A stretch of 64,000 bases of DNA, taken from contig JAJKFH010000209.1 of the NCBI GenBank assembly GCA_023333565.1, positions 1,875,001-1,939,000 of the forward strand, in the 5' to 3' direction. Numbering within the stretch: the first letter of the stretch is position 1; every line of letters starts with the position of its first letter. A program made the position numbers and the translations under genes. The DNA comes from Puffinus mauretanicus (lineage: Eukaryota > Chordata > Aves > Procellariiformes > Procellariidae). The notes beneath the pieces were generated by a model that saw only the letters and a list, made by a program, of their open reading frames with translations, searched no databases and was not told the origin of the DNA. This document shows, in pieces, positions 1 to 12,900 of this stretch.

Positions 1-172
1 CCTGGAGCAGGTTGCCCAGGGACCATGTCCAGGTGGGTGTTGACTATCTCCATGGGTGGAGACTCCACAACCTCTCTGGGCAACCTGTTCCAGTGCTCCC
101 TTGCGATAAAGTGTGTCCTGATGTTCAGATGTAACCTCCTGAGTTTCAGTTTGGCTGTCACCCATTTGAAAA
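1..172 (-). mobile_element. CR1 LINE 3' fragment, cut by window edge
   Basis: Read on the minus strand this is the C-terminal coding / 3' region of a chicken-repeat-1 (CR1) non-LTR retrotransposon. The plus strand shows the hallmark blocks GGAGACTCCACAACCTCTCT and GGGCAACCTGTTCCAGTG, then the block that ends near TGTTCAGATGTAACCTCCTG. The spacing and wording resemble CR1 subfamilies in which this block reads 'tctcatgttcagatggaacttcctg'. The element's own 3' end lies upstream of base 1, so the copy is truncated by the window rather than necessarily by biology. There is no reading frame of useful length, so it is a dead copy. The boundary at about 172 is where similarity to the family fades and is approximate. 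Confidence 0.85.
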
Positions 173-1910
173 AAGAGCAAGGACTGCCCTTACCATAAAA
201 ACTAAAATAAAGAAACAAACAAAAGGTAGCTGACAGGTGTTCTACACCAGCTTGGTGCAGTGAATACTTTTTTAGGACCTATTTCATCACAGGTGTTCAA
301 ACCCACATCTTCCACTTCCCAGAATAATGCCACAACTACTTCAGAATAAAGGTTTTCTGGAGTGAGCCATATTCTACTCCACTTGTTTAACTACTCAAGT
401 AATAGCAATAATGAGTATTACTATTCAAGGTTCATTTGGCCAGAGAACCGGTGGAAGAATGAGCATAATTCTGAAGCCTTGTGATGAGGGCACTCATCTG
501 GGAAAGATTCTGACAGTTTTTGCAAGGACTGCTTGTGCGTTTTTGAATGACTCTTAATATAACATGCTCTCACTGGCTCCCTTTCTTTCATCCAATGAAT
601 CCTGAATTTTTTTTTTTTTTTTTTAATAGTACCATTGTTTTAGCAGGAGGAGTTAATGTATCCCTCGCTTTAGGATAGTTATTATCAAGGAGTCTATGGT
701 AATCTTTGGAGCTGTGGGGGATGTACGTTTGAACATCTTCTGGTTGAAAGGCATGGAGAGCCTAGTTCTCCTGTGTCTTTGCTGAAGCTGTGTAAAAACA
801 GGCATCTCTTCTGAAGGGAAAAAAAAAAAAAGGAAAAAAGGCGGGGGGGAGTTAAAGTTGGAGCATGGGTCAGCCAATGTGATGGTGCACTGATGATTTT
901 GAGACTTGAGTTCACTTTGATGTAGGCATTTCTGGGTGACCCAAAGTAAAGTGTTTGTGTCTCTCGGGCACAAACAACATAAAAGAAACTCTCCTCTTCT
1001 GGATTTCTTTTTTACTAGCTTGCATGGCTCCCTGCAGATAGCACTTGTGTTGCAAATCCTATTTTAAGATACTTAGCTTTCCTCGTACACTGTGTGTGGT
1101 GCTTAGGCATCTAACTTAAAGGCCCTGGGTATCACAATAAATAAGTCTCTCTGGCGATGCCTTAATTGGTGAATGCAGGCATATCCCAGGATTTGGAGGT
1201 GTTTGGTCCTGCTTTCACCATATAGCTGTCTCTGCCCTCCTGCATGTGGGTACCCATAGGCCAAAGCCAGTGCTGAGGCATGTATAGACCAGGTTTCCAA
1301 TTTAAGTAAGCAAGGGACCAGGGCTGTTAAGACATGAAGTGGTATGCGCTTGCCACTCTGTGTAGTCTTATTGAGGAAGGCCCTCAGTTTCCACAGTACA
1401 TAACTTTCCATTTTCTTGTAAAGCTTGCTGCTGGATAATGATACTAATTTTTTCTCTCAAACCTCCAATCTCAAATTACTGTTGAAACAAATATGTGATT
1501 TTAAAAAACAAGACTAGCTTAGAGCTATATAGACATAATAGTGTAAAAATAATAATAATAAAAAATGATTTTATATTGACAAGAATATTTATTTTAAAAA
1601 AATTCACAGCCTAAAATTCTACACTTGAAAAATCTGCAAAATTTCTCAAATAATTTATACTTACTCTAGTGAACTACCAATATATTAAAAGGGACAAAGG
1701 TATTAATTTGTGGAAGATAGAAAAGCATCTAAAATGTGTGTTTATTCCAGAAAAGAGGGAGGGGGAAAAAAAAAAATTAGTGGGTACTGTTTTGTGTGCA
1801 ATTCCCAAGTATACTTTAAAAACAACATTGAATTTTTATAGCCAAATTATATTTTCTGCTAACAGGGGGTTGGGGAGGGGTGAATAATAGAATGATTGAC
1901 AAATCTTTTA
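173..1910. other. Non-coding stretch, no gene seen
   Basis: AT-rich sequence with stops in all frames. It holds an 18-base T run (607-624), an A-rich tract around 820-840 and short AAT repeats near 1550. Open frames here are short and look composition-driven (for example the T-rich tract read as poly-Phe/Lys). No splice-bounded exon, RNA gene or recognised repeat was found. Confidence 0.6.
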
Positions 1911-1911
1911 G

Positions 1912-2030
1912 GGCCTGATTTTACAAGATGCTGCGCACCTCCTGATTGCTGCCAATCACTTTCATTTTCTTTCAGTCGATCCGAGAACATATGGCATTAT
2001 TCAGATGGTGCTGAGCACCTTCAATCACAG
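1912..2030. repeat. Possible relic of an ancient palindromic amniote repeat
   Basis: The stretch opens with GGGCCTGATTTTACAAGATG followed by CTGCGCACCTCC, and near its end has GGTGCTGAGCACCTTCAAT. From memory this resembles a common palindromic repeat of reptile genomes that begins 'gggcctgattttcag' and contains 'tgctgagcacc'. The match is short and diverged, the second half of the palindrome is not clear, and I could not align it to a consensus. Confidence 0.3.
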
Positions 2031-5000
2031 TCCTCATAATGCCACAACATCCTTATTCTGTGCAAATGTGAGAATTGCTGTTGACATTTTAAATTGGAGG
2101 GTTATTTGGTCTTTGTCTGGACAAACTCCCAGCTGATACAAATGGATGTTCTGCCTGAGGAAGGATTGCAACTGTAAACAATAAATAATCAATTTTATAA
2201 GCACGATTGTATATACACAAACTATGTGAAGTATCAATTCGGTTCATAAAATTCTTTACCTCTTCCACTTTTATTTGATGGGAAAAAAATACTGTTCTTG
2301 TGGAGAACTGAAGTTTAGTTTACTCTCAGTGCAAATTTTGAAAAGTGGAAACTCTGGATGTTATGTGCACAAGGCAGTTGATTTAAAGAGATCAGAAAGT
2401 TGTTTAATTTAAAAATAAAAGGAAAAAAATCAATTTCAACATACTGATTTGTCCTGCATTACAGTTACCTGTAGAGAACCTCTAGTCATGTCTATCTGTT
2501 TTTGATGCCTCTACAGAATAACTGTCCAGCATCCTCTGCCCAACCAATCAGAATGTAGGAAAATCTACCGATATGACGGAATCTACTGTGAATCTACCTA
2601 CCAGAAGTATGTTGAAATCTGTGTGAGTCTTGCCTCTAGCTCGTGCATTTAGTGCTCGTGCTTTCCCGCTATTCAGAAATTACACGTGTGTTGAAACCGT
2701 ACACTTCTACTTGCGTGCAAAACCTCTACAGCAGGGACAGAAATATGTTGTTTAATTCTTTGGGATTGTGCTCTAAAAGCTAAAAAGCAAATAAAAAATC
2801 CTATGACTTTACTAAATCTCTTAGATATGCTTCTGTACGGTGCAATAATCAAGAACGTATACACTAGAAAATCTAGGCAAAATGTATTGCACAGGTGCTT
2901 CACATCTTAGGGATTTGAAAGGTGTGATATGTATAAATTAGCTGTCACTTTTTTTCAGTCGTGTAATGGAATGATGAGTTGTAATTTGCATAATCCTTTA
3001 AGAAGTCAAATTATACTGTCATGTAGCAGACTTAACATGCTAGCTAGGATTTCATAGCTTTGCAGCTAATTAGTATGTACCTTACAGGACAGTTAAATTG
3101 AAGTTGAGTCCTCTTGCTTTGCAGTCATTTGCCTTTGTCCATTGCCCTAACAGAGCCCGCTTTTGTGCGTAACTCAAGATCATTACTGGTGCTTCTGACA
3201 AAAGTGGTATTGCTGTGGGCAGGCAAATGCAATGTGCTTGACTTCTGTTACTTTTACAATCAGTGAAGTTTCTATTTTACTGTCGTAAGGATTTAATAAT
3301 CTATTTCTACATAGAATTGAAAAGTATATATTTGACAGATATATTGTAGATGATTTTGTATTACTATATTGCAAATGCATTATGAATTTTCTGTTCTCTC
3401 ACTGGATTTTGAAACTGCTTTCTGTCCCTTAGTATTTACTTTTCACACTCCAACTATATTCTTGTTTTGTATCCCAGTGTTATCATTATCATCTTGTGTA
3501 TAACAGATTTCACTTTCCAAAAACCCCATAACTTCTAAAAATCAATTGTACTTGCATTGCAACAAAATGTTTCTTTGGCAAGGTGGTCATAATCATTATA
3601 AATTTTTAGGTCATATTCTCTCATCCACTCTTTTTATTCCATAACTTGCCATTCGTTTCCTGAATCTTTTCTTTTAGTAATAGGCAGTAAAAGCTGTTAC
3701 TTCAGTGTAAATGAAGAGTATCATTTTGGTTTACAGAAGTGAGAGGAAAAGGGAAATCTAGATTTATCAATATGATTACAGCATCAATGTAACTTGGTGA
3801 GCCAAAATGAAAATCTGACCTCTTGCTTGGCTTTTTTGTGAATGGCTACTTTTGGTGTGAGATATGATTTAGTCATGATTTTACATTGACTTATAAATAT
3901 TTCTTGCACTTTTTGAATTTTTGATGAAACAGTGTTGGTTTTGACATCTGTTTTGTCATACCTGAAATATGAATTTTGAAGTATTATAGCCCAGTTCACC
4001 TCACTTGTAAAAAGCATGGATTGTTTTGGAAAACTAACAGCTAGGTCTTTCTGGAGAAAATGTAGAGTGCTTTTTGATTAGTGAAATTTTCTGTCAGTAC
4101 TTCCTCCACGCTATTTAAGTTCTCTGAGGCATTTTTTCTGTCTTCTTCCCAATGGATGTTTTTGGTACTTTGGTATTTTTTCCCATATTAATTTATTTGC
4201 AATGATGTAACAACTGAAGTTGTTAACAACAAGTAACAACAAGTTACTGGAAACTTCTCACTAATCAAGACCAAAAAAAAATCAAGCTATTTTCATGACA
4301 CTTTTAAAGCTTATACTTTAGTGCTACAAGACATGTTGAACGTTTGGTACTAGATGTTTATGTGCATCTCTTATGCAGGCTCAGTCTCTCCCCTGATTAG
4401 ATTGGGGAAGGGAGAATGATGTAAAAAGGCCACTGGTGGTCAATAGAAAGGGCTGCATGACCCTCCTTTTTCCTGTAGGATAATTTCTGGGCCGGACATA
4501 AAACAGCGCACTACTTATTCTGAGAGTTAAAGGGATTTTAAGGACTGGCCATACAGCGTAGAACAGGATGCAAAATCGTGGATTTGGGAGCTTGACTGTT
4601 TTTTCTCCAACCCATTTTAAAATTAAAAAAAAGCATTATGCGGAGAGCCTACTCTGGATTTGTGCTTAACCATGTACCTACTAAAAGTATTTTGTGTAAA
4701 GCTACTTAGCAATTGGAATAGACATATTTTTATCCTTTCTGTAAAAATTTGAAAGGATCATACCATGACCTTCTACTCCAAAAATGCTTTTCAGAAAACA
4801 TTTGGGGAAGTAACGTTTTTAGTCAAATCTTAGTACTAATACACACTAGAAATAAGTTTGTAAGAGTTCTTGAAGGTGTAGGTTAATAAATACATTATAG
4901 TACTATAAAAAAAAAATTTGCAAAAAGCCTTTTGCAATACAAGTTCCTGAGGAGCTGGACTAATGATTACATTAGCTAATATATATAAAATAGGTAAAAT

Positions 5001-5136
5001 GGTAAATATTTTAATACAGATCCCTCTAGGCTATTGATGATCCTCTTGCAATTGAGTCTCATAGCTACCGCTAGATATTCCACTCAGAATAGGGTGGAAC
5101 ACACAGTTTCAAAAGCTGTTGGCAAAAAAAACAGAT
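2031..5136. other. Non-coding stretch, no gene seen
   Basis: AT-rich single-copy-looking DNA. Frames are closed at short intervals and I see no repeat family. The short direct repeat ACAACAAGTAACAACAAGTT near 4230 is the only local structure noted. Confidence 0.6.
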
Positions 5137-5170
5137 CCCATCCCCTCCCCCCCCACCCCCCCCCCCACCC
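5137..5170 (-). repeat. C-rich tract; G-quadruplex-forming type on minus strand
   Basis: The plus strand is almost pure cytosine with single A/T interruptions. The minus strand therefore has at least four G runs of three or more separated by one-base loops, which fits the standard G-quadruplex pattern. It has no surrounding CpG island or promoter-like context, so a regulatory role is not implied. Long homopolymer tracts like this are also prone to length error in sequencing. Confidence 0.8.
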
Positions 5171-8100
5171 GCCATGGGTCTATGTTGTTTTAGGTTGCTG
5201 ACCATGTAAGTATGCGTTTTAAAAATCTCTAAAGTAAGCTTGAAAATAACTACAAATTGTTTCTGTGTTCACTAGTGGTAGAGACTAATACACCAAGCAT
5301 TCTTAAAAGATTTTACCATTGTGTTTTTTGAAGTAGATGACATGTCTCAAGCTATGGAGGTAAAACCAGAGACCTGTCAGTTACTGGCCTGGAATACGAC
5401 TGTCCATCAATTCATGAATATTTCCCCTTTTCTTTTCCAGTCCCCACAGCTGTAGCCAGGAGTGTCCAGGCTCTTCTTTTGTGATGTCAAACAAAATTGA
5501 CAACAAAAAGAAATATTTCTTGTTCAGTTCTAGCTACTTCACTATAACCAAACTGCCAGGGTTGAAAATTCTTTCTTCTGCTTGCTCAGGCACCTATGGT
5601 TTGCACTGTTGTTCACCTTTATGGAGTGTCAAACAGTGAACAAAGCTGAGGTAGAAGATCTCCAGAGATAGCCCAAGAGGAGCACAACTCCCTGCCCATG
5701 CTCCGGTTTTATTTGTTGCTAAATTACAGGGAGTAATGGCATGTCAAGAATAGGGGTTTTTTGCTTGTCTGCAGGGAGTCTCTGATGTGTACAAGCAGAG
5801 GATATCTCAGATTTTTTTTTATCTCAGCCTGGAAGTTATTTCATTCATAAAGTGGCTCTTCAGAGTATCACCTGGGTTGTGAGGGGAAATTCTCAGTTTC
5901 GTGGCTGTTGTGTGCTATCTCCAAAGTAAGCATGGAAGAATCATCTCATCCTCATTTCTTCCTGTCCATATTAAGCAGACTTAAAGGTCATGTCTCTCTT
6001 CAGGAGTATAGAGAATAGGGAAGAGTTCTACAGTAAGGTATTTCTTCTGAAATCAAGAGCATGGAATAAATATGTAAGGAAAACCCCTCACTCATTTAAA
6101 CCCCAGAAATACAGCTATGGTCTTATTAGCTCTTTTTCCTTCCTTTCTCTGCAAGTTAGTGGAATGAGCACAGAACAGAAGGCTCATTGATTTCAGTCTA
6201 AGAAGTGGAGCAATTTGTCCTGGAAGGTGTAGCTTGGTCATATACATATTATCATCCTGAGTCTGTAAATGCTCAAAACACCAAACTTAACAGACCAAAA
6301 TAAGCTCCCCTCAGACTATATATTGACTCAAAACCATAAATATTTGTACAACTGAGAAAAGGAGGCACAAGGCTAAACCATTCCTGTCAGCCTCTAAGGT
6401 ATAAATTAAGATTTGTTTATTTATCAAACGGGTAAAACAAAACCAGAATTGCTTTGTATGCCCAAGAAATCTCATGGCCCGAGTAGACAACATGAATGAG
6501 AATATAGAACTTTTAATGGGTCAGATAGCTCTCCCAGGGTTTCTAGTGAGGGAATTCAACCAGATACAGAACACGGGAAGATGAAGGATTTCTCCAGGTT
6601 GTTGAAGTGGTCTGCAGGGCTCATCACCACCTTAATGTGGACAAAGCAGTAAAAGACCTGCAGAGGAGGAGCTAATAGTTCCAAATGGAGACTCACAACT
6701 TTGTGAAAGTGGGTTAAAACCCGTGGCTGGCTCCTCTGCAGCTGGGCTGCTGGTTCAGGTCAGTATAGTTATTTAAGCAGCACAGAGAAGTTGATAATGG
6801 CTGAGAGGCCATTATCTTTTTCTATCTTTTTGTGTCTTTGTGGTGGTGTTGCACATAAATTGAATTAGAAAGATGTAAGGCTTTTCAGACTTTTTATTTG
6901 TATGTCATGACTCATCTGATATCATATAGCTGAGGAAAAGATACAGTAGTCTGAAACAATAATTTTAGCTGCAGGAAAAACATGTAACATGTAGGACAAC
7001 AGAGTTGTCATTCAAACCAATACTGTAGGCTACATGAGCTTCTTTTCCAACAATGACTTCAGTATCCCATGTTTAGGGGTTAACCTGAGAGAGAACATAC
7101 TGAAGAAGCTGCTATTTAGTTTTATCTACTCTAGTAAAACAGGAAGGAGCGGCCCCCATCTTCTTGCACAGTGGATCTTTCTCCAGGGCGGTGTTCCCTC
7201 ACTTCACATCTCCATTTTTCTCCTTGCAATGTGAATTTAATAGGTATATTTGAAGAAGATTTTACACATCTCCTCTTCATAAATTTGATCTCTTAGAAAA
7301 TGTTGGAAGCAAATAACCTAATTCATTCTCTATCAGCAAATCAGAAGCCACAGCTAACTCATGTAACATGAGGCCTTTTAATATAAATCACCTGGTTCTT
7401 ACAGCCTTGGTGTGAGGCTGCCTGGCAAAACTTTATCCCTGTTACAGCTGCCTATGTCTGCTCTCACCTTTGTGTAGCTTTGATCATATCTGCGGGTTTT
7501 CTCTGTGCTGAGCTGTTCCAGATGTTTTTTGCAGGAAGGAAAAAAGAAGTCTTTAACCAAATTTAAAATGCATCCAAAAGTGAGCCAACGTCTCCTTACA
7601 CGTAAGATATGAGAATGGGCTTCCTCTGGGTGAGAAATGAGATTAGCTGTGCCACTTTAAAATGATTAATGATCACTGGCTAGCATTAAGTTGAACATCT
7701 AATCCTTGGCTGATTGGAGCATTTGAGAGAACAGCACTCAAAAAATATAATTTTTCAATAACAGAAATTTTGTCATATTTCTATTATGACACAGTTAGAT
7801 GCTGCACTGGCTTTAAAATTTTACTTTGAGGTTAATGGAACGTAGCCTGAATAGAACAGATGCAATGTATACATGTTACCTGAAAATTTTCTTCCACTGA
7901 ATAATGAATGTTTAGGTTTATGAAGTCCTATTCAGTTTATAGTTCAATACAAATTTTGAAGATTCACTTAAGCTTTGCAGTATCTAATTGTAATATCTAT
8001 TCTGAGTTAAATCCTGAAGTTAATTTGGTATTGGTCAATTGACCAATTAGGCAGTTACCTTTTGCTGTCTTGCACACAATCCATGTTAAACTGGCTGGGT

Positions 8101-9259
8101 CTTCAGGTCCCTTAACCACACCCTTGCAATAGGATATTAGTCACAGTCTGCTAATTCCCTGTTAAGACAGTTTTTTTGGTGTTCTACAGAAATTGTTTTT
8201 GCATTTCATTTTCATTTCAGAAATAAAGGGTTCTTTTTGTGTTTTGTGTTGTTCGTTTTGTGGTTGTTTTTTTGTTTTGGTTTGTTTTTTTCCAAGTCAT
8301 GTTACTGGTTTCAGAAATGGGGAGATCAATTCAAATTATCTGTGACTGAGCTACTCTGTGTATTCAGCAAGGTTTCACTTTTCCCATGCTCTTTCAGTAA
8401 CTCACTGCTTTCCACAAATACAGAAACATTAATACCAGGTATATCCAAAATATTACTTGGGGAAGCAGTGAGCAAGATAACAAGTTCATTTGGCTTACTA
8501 ACAGTTCTTAGAATCATTCCACAACTTGGGGGAAGGGGGTAGGGGGAAGGGGATATAATTATCCCCCAAATATAAGGTGTTAGCCAAATACCTGCCCTAA
8601 AACACATGTAAGTTTGACGGGTTGCGGTAACAAAGCTATCCTGGAGCATTTTAGGTATGCTTTTGAAAGGTAGAGTTCCAGCACTTAGCTATCTTTTGAT
8701 TTAAAAGAACAACATAAGGTAGTAACGCAGTCTTGCAACTTCTGGTTCTTTTTAGAGGGAAAATGCTGATTATAAGAACTTCAGGTGGAAGAAAATTCTG
8801 CCTTTAGATGAACTGTACTTACTGTTAAAGTACTGTTACCTTATTTTTAGTCTGAAGTTTTCTAACTTTTATGTAGCAGAAACATACCAAATCCAGCATT
8901 AAGAAGCTGAAAGTCCTCCTTTAATATTTACGATACTCCTCAGTTCTTCCCCTTCAATTTAGATATTTGTAGACAGTAACCCAGTGATTGTTTATCCTCC
9001 TTTTTGACATAGGTTTCTCGTTCTTAGCAAGGCAAGTTTTCCAGAATTTGAACGCTTCTTGTAGCTGTTTGATGAAGTCTTCCTAGTTTGAATAGTAGTA
9101 TAGGCCATTAATTGTTCCTGTAGTAGTGCTTAGGGATCACAGATATAAACTAGAACCATGTTGTTACGTGCTGTTTGAAATGGAAACATTCTCCGTCTCA
9201 ATATCAGTAGTGACTTATATAATCCTTTGCTATTGCTACTCCGTGTTTACTTCCTTGTA
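5171..9259. other. Non-coding stretch, no gene seen
   Basis: No exon, RNA gene or interspersed repeat was recognised. There is a perfect 18-bp palindrome at 8030-8047 (ATTGGTCAATTGACCAAT) and T/G-rich sequence at 8230-8300 that produces a spurious Phe/Leu-rich open frame. A short G-rich run at 8528-8550 is also present. Confidence 0.6.
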
Positions 9260-9610
9260 CATCAAAGGATCTTTTTTGCTGCTCAGGGTATTGCACTGTA
9301 GGCTAATATTAATTTGGTTATCCACCATCATCCATATGCTTCTTCCTAGGTTATTATTTTGTCTTTGTTTGGAATCTGTGCTCTTAGTTACTAGATAGAC
9401 AGCTTTGTGCTCAGCTGTGTTAAAACACATCTTATTCAGGTGAGCCCAGACTGCCATGCAATCTGTGGAACTGACAACTCTCTGGTATTTACCATTTTAT
9501 TATCTTTCGTGTCATCTGCAAATTTTACTTGGAAGGATTTTATGTTTCCTTTCACATCACTGATTTATTCTCCTGCACAGGTACTCCATAGGGAATAAAG
9601 GGCTCAAGGA
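9260..9610 (-). mobile_element. Ancient CR1 relic, reverse-transcriptase thumb region
   Basis: On the minus strand a degraded frame reads WAHLNKMCFNTAEHKAVYL, which lines up with the CR1 segment usually of the form W-A-x-x-N-L-M-x-F-N-x-x-K-C-K-V-L-H-L just after the FADD box of the RT palm. Further along, MVDNQINISLQC matches the usual L-V-D-x-K-L-N-M-S-x-Q-C. On the plus strand the same order appears as GTTAAAACACATCTTATTCA, then GTGTCATCTGCAAATTTTAC. Divergence is much greater than in the other CR1 copies here and the frame is broken, so this is an old insertion that predates modern CR1 subfamilies. The FADD box itself is not recognisable. Ends are approximate. Confidence 0.65.
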
Positions 9611-9893
9611 GTTCTTTCCCTGCATAGAGTACTTGGGGTAGACTTAATCCATATTTCAGAACTGCTGGTCATAATGGCTGGGAGCAGATTAGGGCTGCCG
9701 GCACTGATGAGTTGCAACCAAACAGGGGCAGTGAGTCATGAGCACACTCTCTTGCAGCAGTACGAGATGGCTGCAGCCTTTCTTTAAAGTAATGTGAGGC
9801 TTGTTTTGCATAGTGGTACTGTTGAAATACAGAAGACAATTCTCCCTTGAAAATTTGTGTATCTGTAGTGATGGCTACTAGTGAATTCCTTCC

Positions 9894-9943
9894 TTTTTTT
9901 TTCTTTTTTTTTCTTTTTTTTTCTTTTTTTTTTTTTTTTTTTT
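9894..9943. repeat. (C T9)n microsatellite ending in T20
   Basis: Three cytosines at 9903, 9913 and 9923 separate runs of exactly nine thymines, and the array ends in twenty thymines before six adenines. The unit is therefore 10 bp. On the minus strand these are A-tracts repeating with the period of the DNA helix, a geometry associated with stiff or bent, nucleosome-disfavouring DNA. No function can be assigned from sequence. Confidence 0.9.
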
Positions 9944-12900
9944 AAAAAAGGGTGTTTCTGGAAACAAAGCTAGATTATTTGCAAATGTTTAGCAAATTTA
10001 GTGAATATGTTTATCCAAAAAGAAGGGCAAAGAGGTGATTTTTGGAAACTCTGAAATCTTTCATATTAGTTTTCTTCCTAAATGAATTAATTTTGATTTC
10101 ATTTCCAAATGATGCTTTTATTTAGAACTAAATCTGGTTTTCAAATGACTAGAAGATTAAATAATGAAGTAATCAAGCATAATGTTTTATTGAAAAATAA
10201 GTTCAGAGTTTACCAGAAATGAAGCTTTCAGATAATGTTTTGTCCCTCATTTTTCTTCCACCCCCCAAAGGATTTCTTTGAGCAAACCTCAGAATTGTGC
10301 TCTGAAGATTTTTTTTTTCCCCCCTTAAGTTGGCTACATAGCAGACCTGCGCAGCACTGTACCTTGCTTAAGTTAAGTTGCTTAGCAATCTATTAATTCT
10401 CCCACCTAGCCATAGGGCTTCACGATACAAAAGTGACACAACTCATATTTCACATCCAGATGCAGCAATATCACTAAAATTCTGACTTATCTATGACAAA
10501 ACTGTTGACTTACCGCTATCATAAAGGAATTTCAGCAGCATCTGTAGTCAGTTTAAAGTATTTATATTGATTTCCTTTCCCTTTAAGTCAAATTCTGCTC
10601 CAGTTAAAACATGCAAAGATTTAGCAAATCTGCATCACCTCAAACTGGTATACAGAAAACAAGACTTGCATTACATTTTGTAAAATTAATTTTTTTATTG
10701 TACAGCATTTTTGTCAGGTGTTTATGGTCTTAAAGTTCCATGTTCATATAAACACATGTACATATATGCGCATACCTACACACACTTTTGAAAAGAAAGA
10801 AAATACAACAATTTTAGGGAAAAAGACGATGGAAGCGCAAAGCATGCTTCTACCTGAGTGCAATAGGAAGGTGACAATTTTTAATTTATGTTATTTTTAG
10901 GTATAAAACAATCCTGTGGTGTTGTTCAAAAAATCAAAACAAAACAACAAACAACAACAACAAAAAGCCACAATACCATATGAACCAAAGATTATATAAT
11001 TAGGATTTGCCCTTAATTTCTGGTAAATAGGGAGTAAAGTTCTCACAAATACCAAACAAAAAATCTGATCAACAAGAAGGAAAGACACAATCTGTCACAC
11101 TTCAAAGTTTCTGCTCATTGAGCAACAGGAGACTCATGAAAGTAGATACCTTTGCCTTTTATAGTTGCATTGAACTTTGTCTTATAGTTTCATAAGTGAC
11201 ATTGGGTCTGTGCCATCTTTGAGATTGCAGACTGTGATGCAGAGTAGTTTAAGATGCTGTATCATGTACCATTTAATCAGGCTGAACTATTTAGAGTATG
11301 TGTTGCGTACTGGGAATAATTTGTGTGTAAAGTCTTTCCAGCTGCATCTATATAAAAGGTGAAATTCCCCTACCTCCGCACAAAAGTCAGTTAAATGGGC
11401 TGCGGGGAACGGAGCAGCAGTTGAATGAATTAATTTCATGTAGCTGTCCGTAGCTGGCTGTGACACTGCAGCGTGCTTCCTCCACAGCTGACTCGCAGCC
11501 AGGCCTGTACGCATCTTTGTGGAGTTCTTGGGCTGCTGAATTTCTATGCGTTGATCAATTGTTTCCTTGCCTAGAAGTGTCCTGTATAGTTTTCCACTCC
11601 CTTGCTAAATTCCAGTGACTCATTTACATGCCTAGGGCAGTAGCTCCGTAAACCTCAAGACTGCAGTGGATTCTGCTACCTATTATTATTACCTTTGCTA
11701 CCTCTAATATTGGAGGTCATCACAGCATTATGAGAGGGAACACTGGCACTGTCCCCTTCTTCTGCGTATCCTTTCATGTAAGCTACTGTACGTGCTGCTT
11801 CACATGGCTGAGAGAGAGGGGCTGTTGTGCATTCCCCTTTTCTCTAGTTGGAAAATCTGCCATTTCTGAGAGTATTCTCGGCTGGCAATTCTCAGTGATA
11901 CATATATAGGCAGTCCAGGCACAGATTTTCAAGCTGTAAAACGGCTTGTGTAACCAGTCACGCTGCAGGATGCAATGAGTTTGGCAGCCTGTTAGTCCGA
12001 GGGCTGTCTGGAAGCACCCCAGGGTCACAGACGGTCCCTGCGCTAGGCTGTAAACTAGGCAGTCCGTCACCTGTATAATCAGTGACCAATACTGTTCAAT
12101 GTATTGATCGTAACTGTGCTTTGGTATAGTATGTACTGTTGCTTTGTCTAGCAGTGTTTTCTTTGCCTCAAGAATGCTGCCATGCTCTACATTTTTAGCT
12201 GGATGTTATACTAAAAAGGACATTCATATTTTGCTAACTTGGCAAGTTGAACTGAGAGGTTTTTGTTATTCAGTAGGGATAGAAAATGATCAAAATATTT
12301 TGAGTGAAATATTGAGCTAAGATTAAGAGCAGAATACAAGCCAAGTCTATAGTATATTTTGGTATATATATAGCTTGGTCAATTGGAGGTATTTAAGTGC
12401 TCTAGTATTCCAGTTGGACAAAGCTGCATCAGCAGAAACCTCTATAGCAGATACTATTTTACTTGCAAAACTGTTCTTTTACTGATACTGCTTGTTTTGC
12501 TAATAAGTGGTGATTTTCCTGTATGAGTCCAAAGCAGACCTTTGCTGATATAGCTGATTACATGCTTAGTGCTTTGCCACAGTGGTGTACCAAGATTGCT
12601 CTATTGGCAAAATGCTCCTAATGCAGACCTCATCTGATTTTAGTCATTCACTTTTCTTGATTCCAAAGCTTAACAAAATAAGACTCTTATTGTAGAACTT
12701 GAAGGGACGTTAGCTGTTCCATGACTCTGTAGTGAATAATTATTGGGATAAAGAGACCCAAGAGCTGTATTGCATTTAAAAATCAATCCTATTTTTCATA
12801 ATATAATTAAGTTTTTTGTCATTTGAGATATTCTTGTTGTAGACTTGAATTAAGAGTAAGAAACCTAATCTTCTGAGTTGCTTCATATATTTCACTTTTG

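Noticed and set aside
653..973. 106-codon minus-strand frame with FFLFFFF stretch
   Set aside because: Composition-driven by the A-rich plus-strand tract; no domain, no splice or promoter context.
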